The notes under the pieces were generated by a model. It was not told where the DNA came from. It saw only the letters and a list, made by a program, of their open reading frames with translations, and did not search any database. From positions 1-16,840 of the forward strand of contig DAIQRD010000048.1 in assembly GCA_036786445.1 (NCBI GenBank): 16,840 bases of DNA, in the 5' to 3' direction. Below, one piece after another: positions 6,564-14,900 of this stretch. The position numbers and the translations under genes are program-made. Each line of letters opens with the position of its first letter. Position 1 is the stretch's first letter. This stretch comes from JAAZMF01 sp036786445 (lineage in GTDB: Bacteria > Bacillota > Limnochordia > DTU087).

Positions 6564-7301
6564 TCAAGATTTGCTGAATTCGTCTCGAACAGACGTCAAG
6601 AACGCTAGATCCTCGGGATCCAACTTGAGTCCATCAAGCAAGTCCGGCCGCCGCGCTAGAGTGCGGCGCAGGGATTCGTATCGACGCCAATCGGCTATCC
6701 GCTGATGATCTCCAGAAAGAAGCACTTCCGGCACTTCCATGCCCTCAAAATCCCGTGGGCGTGTGTACTGAGGATACTCCAAGAGCCCTTGGGCAAAGGA
6801 ATCAGTATGCACAGCAGTAGCCTCACCCAAGACGCCGGGCAGAAAACGCACAATGGCATCAATCATTACCATTGCAGGAAGCTCTCCCCCAGTCAGAACA
6901 TAATCACCAATGGAGATCTCTTTGGTCACCAGGGACTGCCTAATGCGTTCATCGACACCCTCATAATGGCCGCAAATCAAAATCAGCCGTGTTTCGGCAG
7001 ATAACTCTTCTGCCAAAGCGTGGTTAAATGTCTCACCCTGAGGCGTCATGAGCAATACCGGGGCTTCATCTTCCCCCAATACATGGCGAGCGGCAGCGAA
7101 CACCGGCTCCGGCTTCAGCACCATACCTGCACCACCCCCAAAGGGGTAGTCATCCACTTGGCGATGCTTATCTTCTGTAAAATCTCGGATATTCCAAAGG
7201 CGCACATCCACTAGGTGCGCGGCTTGCGCACGTCCAACAATACTGGTTTCGAGAGGCCCCTGAAACATCTCAGGAAATAATGTGAGTACATCAATCCGCA
7301 C
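6564..7301 (-). CDS. trmD: tRNA (guanine-37-N1)-methyltransferase
   Basis: TrmD uses S-adenosylmethionine to methylate G37 next to the anticodon, preventing +1 frameshifting. The 245 residues start at a GTG with GGGAGG nine bases upstream. Seen in order are MRIDVLTLFPEMF (1-13), DDYPFGGGAGMVLKPEP (50-66), ICGHYEGVDERI (109-120), the SPOUT trefoil-knot segment IGDYVLTGGELPAMVMIDA (131-149), and D167 in TDSFAQGLLEYPQYTRP (166-182), the residue corresponding to the proposed catalytic aspartate. Length is normal. It lies 17 bases after rimM and precedes rplS, the conserved rimM-trmD-rplS order. Confidence 0.97.
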   Translation of the reverse strand: MRIDVLTLFPEMFQGPLETSIVGRAQAAHLVDVRLWNIRDFTEDKHRQVDDYPFGGGAGMVLKPEPVFAAARHVLGEDEAPVLLMTPQGETFNHALAEELSAETRLILICGHYEGVDERIRQSLVTKEISIGDYVLTGGELPAMVMIDAIVRFLPGVLGEATAVHTDSFAQGLLEYPQYTRPRDFEGMEVPEVLLSGDHQRIADWRRYESLRRTLARRPDLLDGLKLDPEDLAFLTSVRDEFSKS

Positions 7302-7318
7302 AGTTTGGTACCTCCCGC

Positions 7319-7846
7319 CTACGGGTCCAGCATACCCGGCAACAAGCGAACTAGCATACGACCTTTTTCCATGTCTATGTCTAGTATTACATCGGCAATC
7401 GCCGGTAGCAAAATCTCTTCACCCAAGCCGGCTGGCTCCACTACATAGACATCGTTAGCGCCAGGCTGCAGCACTTCTTTTAGTTTGCCCAGATACTCTC
7501 CATCCTCGGTATAGACAAGCAATCCTACAAGTTCGAAGATGTAATAATGCCCTGGCGGCAATTCCACAGCTTCCTCCCTGGGCACCACGATAAGAGTTCC
7601 CCGTAGATCGGCAGCCTCATCTCGGGATTCAATCCCTGCTATATGGCAGACAAGCTGGTCTTGCTGCCTACCGACCACCGTGAAACCACTGAGTTCAGGT
7701 TCCATACCATCCCGCTGCAGATACACCTCGGTGAGGGGATCGAACCTGTCAGGGTAATCGGTATGCATGCGGACTTTGACATCACCCTTGACTCCATGGG
7801 GTCTGGCAATCTCACCAATGACTACCCAATCCTGCGGCAGCCTCAT
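7319..7846 (-). CDS. rimM: ribosome maturation factor RimM
   Basis: RimM assists maturation of the 30S head region and binds ribosomal protein S19. The 175-residue protein has the N-terminal RimM barrel (VVIGEIARPHGVKGDVKVRMHTDYPDRF starts near residue 8; DEAADLRGTLIVVPREEA near 76-93) and a C-terminal PRC-barrel-like part starting at YYIFELVGLLVYTEDGEYLG, with NDVYVVE and ILLPAIADVILDIDMEKGRMLVRLLPGML closing it. Its ATG overlaps the ylqD stop as ATGA, so it is probably translationally coupled to ylqD; AAGGGCGG lies inside the end of ylqD. Confidence 0.96.
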   Translation of the reverse strand: MRLPQDWVVIGEIARPHGVKGDVKVRMHTDYPDRFDPLTEVYLQRDGMEPELSGFTVVGRQQDQLVCHIAGIESRDEAADLRGTLIVVPREEAVELPPGHYYIFELVGLLVYTEDGEYLGKLKEVLQPGANDVYVVEPAGLGEEILLPAIADVILDIDMEKGRMLVRLLPGMLDP

Positions 7847-8265
7847 AGTTCTAGCCGCCCTTCGCGAAATTCCACTACTTGATCATCCTTTGTGACTATC
7901 TCCACGTAAAGAATCTTAGTGAGATCGTCACCTATAGCTACTTCTGCCATACCTTCTAGCGTTCCTCGGGCTATCTCTTCACCATTGGCCAGATCCTGCA
8001 ATTCTTGCATCTGATCGGCAAGCCGATCCCGGCTGTGTCGACGCTTTTGCTTTTCTTCCTCAAGTTCTTGGCGCATCTCCATAGCCCTCTTGAGATTCTG
8101 TCTTTCCAAATCCGGCAAGACCCGCTTAGCTTGGAACTCCAGCTGCTGAATCTCCATGTCTAGACGACCAATGGCCCGCTCCAGCTCCTGGCTTAATTCC
8201 TTTTTTAGCCTGTCAGTAACTATAGCCTTCCAAACAATTGGTCGATTGATGGTGATTGTGTTCGT
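7843..8265 (-). CDS. ylqD: YlqD family protein, apparently initiated at an ACG codon
   Basis: YlqD is a small conserved protein of Bacillota of unknown function, encoded between khpA and rimM. The first ordinary start codon is an ATG at 8157 (104 residues), but the family-like N-terminus NTITINRPIVWKAIVTDRLK lies upstream in the same open frame. Between the in-frame TAG near 8303 and 8157 there is no plausible ATG, GTG or TTG. An ACG at 8265-8263 sits seven bases after GGGAGG and would give M-N-T-I-T-I-N-R-P and 140 residues, compared with about 128 for the B. subtilis protein. Residues 20-90 are a charged coiled coil (ELERAIGRLDMEIQQLEFQ, LEEEKQKRRHSRDRLADQM); the C-terminus (about 95-140) is a small beta-rich part. 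It overlaps rimM by four bases. Confidence 0.82.
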   Translation of the reverse strand, partial: TNTITINRPIVWKAIVTDRLKKELSQELERAIGRLDMEIQQLEFQAKRVLPDLERQNLKRAMEMRQELEEEKQKRRHSRDRLADQMQELQDLANGEEIARGTLEGMAEVAIGDDLTKILYVEIVTKDDQVVEFREGRLEL

Positions 8266-8327
8266 ACCATCACCTCCCTGGGAAGAGTGCCAGCGATGCC
8301 GCTAAGTTGAGAGTCAACGGAGGAAGG

Positions 8328-8558
8328 TTAATCGATGATCTCCACATGTACCATCTTACCTTCCTTGGTAGCAGCTGCTTTTACCACGGTGCGCAACGCC
8401 TTGGCAATCCGTCCCTGCTTGCCGATGACCTTTCCCATATCGTCAGCCGCCACCCGTAGTTCCAAAATGAGGGATCTTTCCCCCTCTACTTGACTTACCT
8501 GGACAGCCTCCGGGTGGTCAACTAATGCTTTGGCAATATACTCTACAAGGTCTTTCAT
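8328..8558 (-). CDS. khpA: KhpA, single-KH-domain RNA-binding protein
   Basis: A 76-residue protein made of one KH domain. The RNA-contacting GxxG loop is GKQG within GKVIGKQGRIAKALRTVVKAA (about 42-62), followed by the closing strand KMVHVEIID. KhpA pairs with KhpB (EloR/Jag) in several Bacillota and affects cell elongation and RNA levels. The ATG has GGAGG eight bases upstream, overlapping the rpsP stop region; the 12-base gap makes coupling to rpsP likely. Position directly after rpsP is the conserved one. Confidence 0.95.
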   Translation of the reverse strand: MKDLVEYIAKALVDHPEAVQVSQVEGERSLILELRVAADDMGKVIGKQGRIAKALRTVVKAAATKEGKMVHVEIID

Positions 8559-8570
8559 GTGATTGCCCTC

Positions 8571-8846
8571 CTACTGCGCACTCTTGCGCAATGCCGCGAA
8601 CTTATCCATAACTCCAACCTTGGCAAGCAATTGCTTGGCGGTATCCGAGGGCTGAGCACCTTTCTGCAACCAGTCGATGGCTTTATCTTCGTCAACAACG
8701 ATCTGCGCCGGCTCTTCCAAGGGGTCATAGAATCCCAAGGTATCGATGAATCTACCATTACGGGCTGCCCGTGTATCAGCTACCACCAAACGGTAAAAGG
8801 GCCTCTTTTTGGCACCCATTCTTTTCAAACGAATCCGTACTGCCAT
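8571..8846 (-). CDS. rpsP: 30S ribosomal protein S16
   Basis: S16 is an early assembly protein of the small ribosomal subunit. From the ATG at 8846 it has 91 residues starting MAVRIRLKRMGAKKRPFYRL, the near-invariant family opening, then VVADTRAARNGRFIDTLGFYDP and DWLQKGAQPSDTAKQLL. An ATG at 8855 would add three residues (MCS) but lies only three bases from the GGGAGGAGG ribosome binding site and lacks family support. It is preceded by a 145-base structured gap after ffh, the longest inside this operon, and followed closely by khpA. Confidence 0.97.
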   Translation of the reverse strand: MAVRIRLKRMGAKKRPFYRLVVADTRAARNGRFIDTLGFYDPLEEPAQIVVDEDKAIDWLQKGAQPSDTAKQLLAKVGVMDKFAALRKSAQ

Positions 8847-8882
8847 AGAACACATCCTCCTCCCTTCCTGATTTCATCTATG

Positions 8883-8968
8883 CTGATCGCCCTAAAGTCC
8901 ACATCTAGCGAAGGCAGATCAGTGATTAACCTAGCATCGCCTAGCTGCCAAACTAACAACATGGCGAT
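8883..8968 (-). promoter_or_regulatory. structured leader ahead of rpsP with alternative pairings
   Basis: In the ffh-rpsP gap the minus strand can fold CTGATC-T-GCCTT (8922-8911) with AGGGCGATCAG (8893-8883), an 11-pair stem including one G-U pair, with one bulged T and a 17-base loop. This ends about 20 bases before the rpsP ribosome binding site. In addition, ATCGCC at 8968-8963 is complementary both to GGCGAT at 8941-8936 and to GGCGAT at 8891-8886; the second copy is part of the big stem. Two exclusive folds are therefore possible. Regulation of the rpsP block is inference. Confidence 0.4.
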
Positions 8969-8991
8969 TCCGGTTGACCATCCAATTCATG

Positions 8992-10341
8992 CTACTGGAA
9001 AAAATTGAGCAACCCACCACGACGCCGCTTAGCCTTTTTATCAAGGCCTCCCAATTGCCGTAGCATTTGCCGTGTCTGAGAAAACTGTTTAAGAAGTCTG
9101 TTGACATCCTGTACCCGGGTACCACTACCATCGGCAATGCGCCGCTTTCTGCTACCGTCGATGAGCTCGGGTCTTCGTCGCTCTGCCATAGTCATTGACT
9201 GCACTATGGCTTCTACCTGACCAAATTGCTTTTCATCCACCTGTAGACCCTGGAGTCCCTTCATCCCAGGCACACCTGGCATCATATCCATCAACTGATC
9301 TAGTGGCCCCATTTTCTTGACCTGCTGCAACTGTTCGAGGAAATCTTCCAAGGTGAAATCAGCAGTCCGCAGCTTGTCAGCCATTTCCCTCGCTTTGTCT
9401 TGATCGATCTGGGCTTCTGCCTTCTCAATCAGAGTGAGGACATCGCCCATGCCCAAAATACGTGAAGCCATGCGCTCTGGGTGAAATGGTTCCAGACTAT
9501 CCAGTTTCTCTCCAGTGGCTGCAAACTTAATGGGTTTTCCCGTAACTGCCTTAATGGATAGTGCAGCTCCACCCCGGGCATCGCCGTCTAGCTTAGTCAA
9601 AATCACACCATCTATATCTAGACTCTCGTTGAAACTAGTGGCCACATTGACCGCATCCTGCCCCGTCATGGCATCGACTACCAGCATTATCTGGTGTGGC
9701 GCTACGGCCCCATCGATAGCCTTCAATTCCGCCATAAGCTCTTCATCGACATGAAGCCGTCCAGCGGTATCCAATATAATTATGTCATTGGCATGGCGGT
9801 TAGCATGTTCCACAGCTGCCTTGGCAATGTCCACGGGACTTATTTGATCTCCTAGGCTAAAAACGGGGATCTCAAGCTGTTCACCTAGTACCTGCAATTG
9901 CTTGATTGCTGCAGGCCGGTATATGTCTGCCGCGGCCAAGAGGGGTCGATGCCCCTGTCTACGCAACAGGTAGGCCAATTTCGCGCAGCTCGTAGTCTTG
10001 CCAGCTCCCTGCAACCCCACCAACATCACTACAGTAGGAGGTTGGGATGCCACTTCCAGCTTGCTTTGGCTACCACCCATGAGCTCAGTAAGCTCTTCAT
10101 AGACAATCTTAATCACTTGGTGGGCCGGTGTTAGTGAGGCGAGGACTTCCTGCCCTACCGCCCGTTCCCTGACTCGGCCAGTAAACTCCCCTACCACTTT
10201 ATAGTTTACATCAGCCTCCAAAAGTGCCAAACGCACTTCTCGCAGAGCTTCTTTGACATCCTGTTCTGTCAGTTTCCCCCTGCCCCGGAGTTTGCCCAAC
10301 GTCTTTTGGAGTTTTTCTGCCAGGTTTCCAAACACCGCCAT
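8992..10341 (-). CDS. ffh: signal recognition particle protein Ffh (SRP54)
   Basis: Ffh binds SRP RNA and signal sequences of nascent membrane proteins and docks with FtsY. The 449 residues contain the N domain (1-95), the G domain with G1 GLQGAGKTT (109-117), AAADIYRPAA (136-145), DTAGR (191-195) and TKLDG (249-253), and the methionine-rich M domain (about 330-440) with MGPLDQLMDMMPG (344-356) and the RNA-binding SRKRRIADGSGT (397-408). The ATG at 10341 has GGAGGG just upstream. It follows ylxM by 27 bases. No SRP RNA gene is visible nearby. Confidence 0.97.
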   Translation of the reverse strand: MAVFGNLAEKLQKTLGKLRGRGKLTEQDVKEALREVRLALLEADVNYKVVGEFTGRVRERAVGQEVLASLTPAHQVIKIVYEELTELMGGSQSKLEVASQPPTVVMLVGLQGAGKTTSCAKLAYLLRRQGHRPLLAAADIYRPAAIKQLQVLGEQLEIPVFSLGDQISPVDIAKAAVEHANRHANDIIILDTAGRLHVDEELMAELKAIDGAVAPHQIMLVVDAMTGQDAVNVATSFNESLDIDGVILTKLDGDARGGAALSIKAVTGKPIKFAATGEKLDSLEPFHPERMASRILGMGDVLTLIEKAEAQIDQDKAREMADKLRTADFTLEDFLEQLQQVKKMGPLDQLMDMMPGVPGMKGLQGLQVDEKQFGQVEAIVQSMTMAERRRPELIDGSRKRRIADGSGTRVQDVNRLLKQFSQTRQMLRQLGGLDKKAKRRRGGLLNFFQ

Positions 10342-10368
10342 ATAGGGCCCTCCTCTAACCTTGACCTA

Positions 10369-10737
10369 TTAAGAATCTTCTATCAACTGGGCCACAAGTT
10401 GCTCAAGCGCAACTAGCTCCTCTAAAGCTTTGCCCTCTACTTGTCCTAAGCTCCCCTTAGTCAAATCAAGCAATCGGGTTTGAATCAACTCCAATCGCTC
10501 CCGCTGCAAGGCGTACCGTTTCTCTAGCCCCAGTTTACCCTCGAGGTCCATCAAAGTTTTCTGTGAGCGCTGGAGAATATCATAGACAGCTTGCCTAGTC
10601 ACGCCATACTGCTCAGCTATCTCTCCTAAGGACAGATCTTCTTGATGGTACAAAGTAAAATAGAGGCGTTGCTTCTCTGTCAGTAATTGGCCATAGAAAT
10701 CCAGGAGCAATCCTAGGTGCACAGTCTTGTCGATCAC
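10369..10737 (-). CDS. ylxM: YlxM family DNA-binding protein (UPF0122)
   Basis: YlxM is a small helix-turn-helix protein nearly always encoded just before ffh in Bacillota and linked to SRP function; its exact role is unclear. The 122 residues start at GTG (MIDKTVHLGLLLDFYGQLLTEKQ, matching the family opening). The helix-turn-helix is LSLGEIAEQYGVTRQAVYDILQRSQKTL (about 35-62), resembling sigma region 4. The rest is a helical tail of about 55 residues, longer than in short family members. A strong sigma-A promoter lies 40 bases upstream, so it is the first gene of the ylxM-ffh-rpsP run. Confidence 0.94.
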   Translation of the reverse strand: MIDKTVHLGLLLDFYGQLLTEKQRLYFTLYHQEDLSLGEIAEQYGVTRQAVYDILQRSQKTLMDLEGKLGLEKRYALQRERLELIQTRLLDLTKGSLGQVEGKALEELVALEQLVAQLIEDS

Positions 10738-10750
10738 GTTATCCGCCCCT

Positions 10751-10770
10751 GTTAAGCATAAATGCTTTAC
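10751..10770. repeat. 20-base near-palindrome between promoter and ylxM start
   Basis: GTTAAGCATA and AATGCTTTAC pair at all but one arm position and the centre, with a core of AAGCAT, two A, ATGCTT. It lies at or just after the predicted transcription start and ends 13 bases before the ylxM GTG. It could be an operator or a stabilising 5' hairpin of the mRNA; no evidence separates these. Confidence 0.45.
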
Positions 10771-10776
10771 AGCAGT

Positions 10777-10805
10777 AGTATACTAGGGCGAATTGCCTTT
10801 GTCAA
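10777..10805 (-). promoter_or_regulatory. sigma-A promoter of the ylxM-ffh-rpsP operon
   Basis: On the minus strand a perfect -35 TTGACA (10805-10800), a 17-base spacer and a -10 TATACT (10782-10777) are present. It stands in the 109-base gap between ftsY and ylxM, about 41 bases after the ftsY stop. Transcription should start near 10770, giving a leader of roughly 33 bases. I see no terminator after ftsY, so smc-ftsY transcripts may also read into this operon. Confidence 0.88.
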
Positions 10806-10846
10806 CACACAGATACAAGTTTGGCAGAAGCTTGCTTGCTCAAAGG

Positions 10847-11884
10847 TTATTCATCAAAAAGTGCAGACACGAACTCATCGGGATAGAAATCCCGCAGATC
10901 GTCATAGGCTTCTCCAATGCCAATCAGTTTGACGGGCAGTTCCAGCTCGGCTGCAATGGCAACAATAATGCCACCTTTAGCAGTGCCATCTAGCTTAGTC
11001 AGCACCAATCCGGAAATATCCACTGCTTCACTGAATAGTCTGGCCTGGGATAATGCGTTTTGCCCCGTGGTAGCATCCACCACTAGCAGTACTTCTGTTG
11101 CCTTGTGACCTAGCTCCCGCTCAACCACACGACCTATCTTCTCCAATTCGCGCATGAGATTAGTCTTGGTCTGCAGGCGCCCAGCGGTATCAATGATCAC
11201 CACATCGGCTTGACGGGCTCTTCCTGCCTGAATAGTATCAAAGGCAACGGCTGCCGGATCCGAGCCAGGTTGGTGTTTGATCATATCAACACCTACTCGA
11301 TCTGCCCAAATCTCCAACTGCTCAATGGCCGCAGCTCGGAAAGTGTCTCCAGCACCCAAGATAACCTTCAAACCTTCTGATTTGAAACGATGGGCCAGTT
11401 TGCCAATTGTGGTTGTTTTACCTGCACCATTGACTCCCACCACCAATATCACTGAGGGCCTTGGCTCAGATAAGTGTAGTACTCCGCCGTGGGCAGTTAG
11501 GATCTCATGGATTTTCTGCTGCAAGACGGGCCTCACTTCAGCGGGATCTGTAATTTTCTTGGCCTTTACAGTTGCCCGCACATCATCCACCAGCCTCAGT
11601 GTCGTGTCCACTCCCACATCTGATTGGATCAGCAACTCTTCTAACCGCTCGAACAGCTCCTCATCCACTGTTTTGTGACTAGACAAGAGCGTGTCTACTC
11701 TGGTTACAAAAGATGATCTTGTTCTAGCCAAACCGTCTTTCAAACGTGCTAAAAAGCCTTGGCCCATTACCTCCGGGGTTTCCGGGGGGCCTTCCACAGC
11801 TTTAGTTGGTGTTTTCTCATCTGCCGGTTGAATATGATCTTTATCAGGTTTTTCTCTACGCCCTAACCATTTGGGGAATGCCAT
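10847..11884 (-). CDS. ftsY: SRP receptor FtsY
   Basis: FtsY is the membrane-associated GTPase that receives Ffh-bound ribosomes. The 345 residues comprise a short charged N-terminal region (1-45), the N domain (about 46-135) and the G domain: G1 GVNGAGKTT (150-158), GAGDTFRAAA (177-186), DTAGR (232-236), TKLDG (296-300) and the closing GIGEAYDDLRDF (322-333). The short acidic region is typical of Bacillota compared with the long one of E. coli. The ATG has AAAGGAG eight to nine bases upstream. It lies 40 bases after smc, the usual smc-ftsY pair. Confidence 0.97.
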   Translation of the reverse strand: MAFPKWLGRREKPDKDHIQPADEKTPTKAVEGPPETPEVMGQGFLARLKDGLARTRSSFVTRVDTLLSSHKTVDEELFERLEELLIQSDVGVDTTLRLVDDVRATVKAKKITDPAEVRPVLQQKIHEILTAHGGVLHLSEPRPSVILVVGVNGAGKTTTIGKLAHRFKSEGLKVILGAGDTFRAAAIEQLEIWADRVGVDMIKHQPGSDPAAVAFDTIQAGRARQADVVIIDTAGRLQTKTNLMRELEKIGRVVERELGHKATEVLLVVDATTGQNALSQARLFSEAVDISGLVLTKLDGTAKGGIIVAIAAELELPVKLIGIGEAYDDLRDFYPDEFVSALFDE

Positions 11885-11924
11885 GGATCTGCTCCTTTCT
11901 CACATAGGACCGCTAGGGTCTAGA

Positions 11925-14900
11925 CTATTCCTCAAGACTCGCCGCCACGGCATCAAGCTGGACTGAAACTAGCTGGGAGATATTTGCCTTGTTCATTGTA
12001 ACTCCATACAGTGTATCTGCCACTTCCATGGACCCAGGCCGGTGGGTGATGACTATAAATTGCGTGTCTTCGGAGAAATCCTCCAAGAGCCCGGTAAAAC
12101 GCTGGAGATTACTCTCGTCTAGAGCCGCATCGATCTCATCTAAGACACAGAATGGGCTGGGTTTGACCCTCAGTAAAGCAAACAGCAAGCTGATAGCGGT
12201 CAAGGCTCGCTCACCGCCTGAGAGAAGACTAATGTTCTGCAACCTTTTGCCTGGAGGCCTTACGACAATCTCCAACCCACCATCTTCCTGGTGGGGAGCT
12301 GGTGTCAACATCAGCTCAGCTGTGCCACCACCAAACAGTTTGACAAAGATCGCCTGGAATTCTTGCTGCACTCGGCGGAACGTCTCAGCAAACCGAGCAC
12401 TGCTAATCTCATCCATCTCTTCAATAACCACGTTTAGCTGTTCCCTAGCTTCCACTAGATCCCCTTGCTGTTCCTTCAGAAAACCATAGCGTTCTTGCAC
12501 CACTGCATATTCGTCAATAGTTCCAATGCTAGTCGGTCCAAGGTCCTGCAATCGCTTTTTCAGAGTGTGCACTTCAGCTCGCATCTGCCCAATGTCTCCG
12601 GTAGGCACCGACTGATGGGCTAGAGTCTCCGGCTGCAATCCGTATTCATTTTCCATTGTCTCGATTAGTCTAGCTTTCTGAGATGTGATCTTGTCCAATT
12701 CCCGCTGAACAAAGGACAAATCGTGCTGCAGTTTCTCTTTGGCTTGTTGTCTAGCTCTAGAAGTTTGCTCCTTGACGGCTACGTGGCTTTGCTTGTCCTT
12801 GCGCAGCCTATTGCTTTCCCTCAACTCATCCTCGATGTCATGCAGCTTTCCCTCCAGTTGGCGAAGCTCTGTTGCCGATTCCTCCATCTTCTGTCGAAGC
12901 TGCAACTCATCTTGCTCCACGGCGGCCCGGGACTCCTCTAGACCAGCTAGCAACTGGGTGAGTTCAGATAATAGGTGTCTATGCCTCTTTATTTCTTGTT
13001 CTGCTGCCTGAATTTGGCTTTCTCTAGTCGCCACGCCGACTTTGTGGGTGGTAAAGCTTTCCTGTGTCCTGGCCTGGTCATCGTCTAATATGTCCAGTTG
13101 ATCCTGTACTGCTAGCACTTGGGCCTGCCACGCAGCTTCGTCGGCTGTCAGGTGATCTATACTTAGCATATCCTGGGATTGCTCTTTTGCCTCAGATTCG
13201 ATCTTAGTTTCTAACCCCGCCATTTCTGTCTCAATTTGAGCTTTCTCCCGCTCCCACCGGGTTATTTCGCTCTTGCCCAGCCCAATTTCTTGCTCCTGGT
13301 CTCTTATCTCTAACTCCCTTTGGTGCAAGTCATCTCTGAGACTCTTGGTTTCCAAATCGATCTCTTGTAGCTTGACCTCCTTGGCTGCCGCTGTTTGTCG
13401 CTCTTTTGCTAAAGTATCTCTAATCGACTGCACAGCTTTGGCCGAACGGCTCACCTGTTGACGTCTCTGGAGTAACCCACTTTTCTCACCCATGGGCAAG
13501 CTGCCGCCAGTAATGGCTCCCCCCGCCGACACTGTGTCCCCGTCCAAAGTCACGATCCGATTGGCGCCCCGCAGCTCCTTACTTAAAGCAACAGCAGTAT
13601 CCAGGTCCTTTGTCACTATCACCCTACCGAGCAGATACTCTACCAATCTTTGATACCGAGGCTCATATCTGATGAGCTGAGAAGCCAAACCTATGACATT
13701 CTCTTGCTGCAAGAGAGCCAGATCTCCCTTAGGAAACGGGCTCACCTTCAGTCCATCCAGGGGCAGGAAGGTGGCTCGACCTGCTTTACGTTCTTTTAGA
13801 TAGCTTACTGCTTGGCGCGGACCTACATCTGTGTCGGTCACTATGTTTTGCAGCCCTCCGCCCAGGGCTATCTCAATGGCCACTTCCAGTTCCTTTGGTA
13901 CTTCGATGAGTTCTGCTACTACCCCACAGATGCCAGGGAAGCGCTCTCGATTCTGCAGAACCGCTTTAACCCCACGGTGATATCCCACATAGTCCTTTTC
14001 CATGCCGGACAGAGCCCGCAAACGGGACGACTCCATCTGTAACTTTTCCTCCCAGGAGCGAACCACCTCTAGCTGTTTGAGCCACCGAGCCTTAGCATCA
14101 TCAGCCATGATCTCTATGCTACTTAGGCTCTGCTGCATAGAAACCTGCTCCCGACGGTTTTCTGAGACGGCAGCCGCCTTCCGGGAGACACTCGCACTAA
14201 GCCCCTGCAATTGTCGGGTTATTTCCTCCAATCGGCGAGACAAGACTAAGATCTGGTCTTGCCATAGAGATTCACGGCTCTGACTTGCCTGAAGATCAGC
14301 CTGAGCCGTAGCAACCTTGTGCCGAACCAGCTCTTTGGCGGAATTGATAGTCTCCAGTTGTGCCAATAGTGTTTGGCGTTCCTGGTGCCGTTCTTCTTGC
14401 GTCTCCATGAGTCCCGCGATCTTCTGGAGTTCCTGGTTCCAGACTCGTCGCAACGATCTGAGCTGCCAAAGACACCGGGCCAAGTCCTGCCGGATTGTCT
14501 GTCGACGACCTAGACCGTCAGTTGCCTGATCTAGCAAGCGATGTGCCTCAACATCCACATATTGGAGCCGTTCTTCAGCCCTGTCTTGGCGCCTCTGAAT
14601 TTCCGCCCGTTCCTCTACAGAGGCATCACGTATCTGCTGTAGATATTCTAGCCGCTCCTCCAGGTCTGCTATTTCTTGTCGCAGTATTGCCACTGCGGCG
14701 TCCTCCTGCCCTTGGGCATCGTTTACCTCTATCAATGACGCTGTCAACTCCGAATGCCTCTGGGAGAACCGATGAGCACTTTCCTGCAGCTCCGCCCACC
14801 CATAGGCACACACCGCTTGTCCCTTCACCTGATACTCTTGGGACAGCGCCAGATATGTCTTGGCTCTAGCCGCCGCCTTTGCCAAAGGCTCCAATTGCCT

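Noticed and set aside
8923..8951. TTGGCA-N17-TAATCA as a sigma-A promoter for rpsP
   Set aside because: The -35 is fair but the -10 matches TATAAT poorly, and the sequence overlaps the proposed leader stem; not enough to call.
8856..8991. SRP RNA or another small RNA gene next to ffh
   Set aside because: I looked for the conserved SRP RNA tetraloop helix and did not find it; only the hairpins described above are present.
10806..10846. Terminator after ftsY
   Set aside because: Only short AAGC/GCTT repeats are present, without a stable stem or T-run.
11885..11924. Sigma-H-like promoter before ftsY (TGAGGAATA)
   Set aside because: The -35-like part overlaps the smc end, lacks the initial purine and has no GAAT -10 at the right distance.
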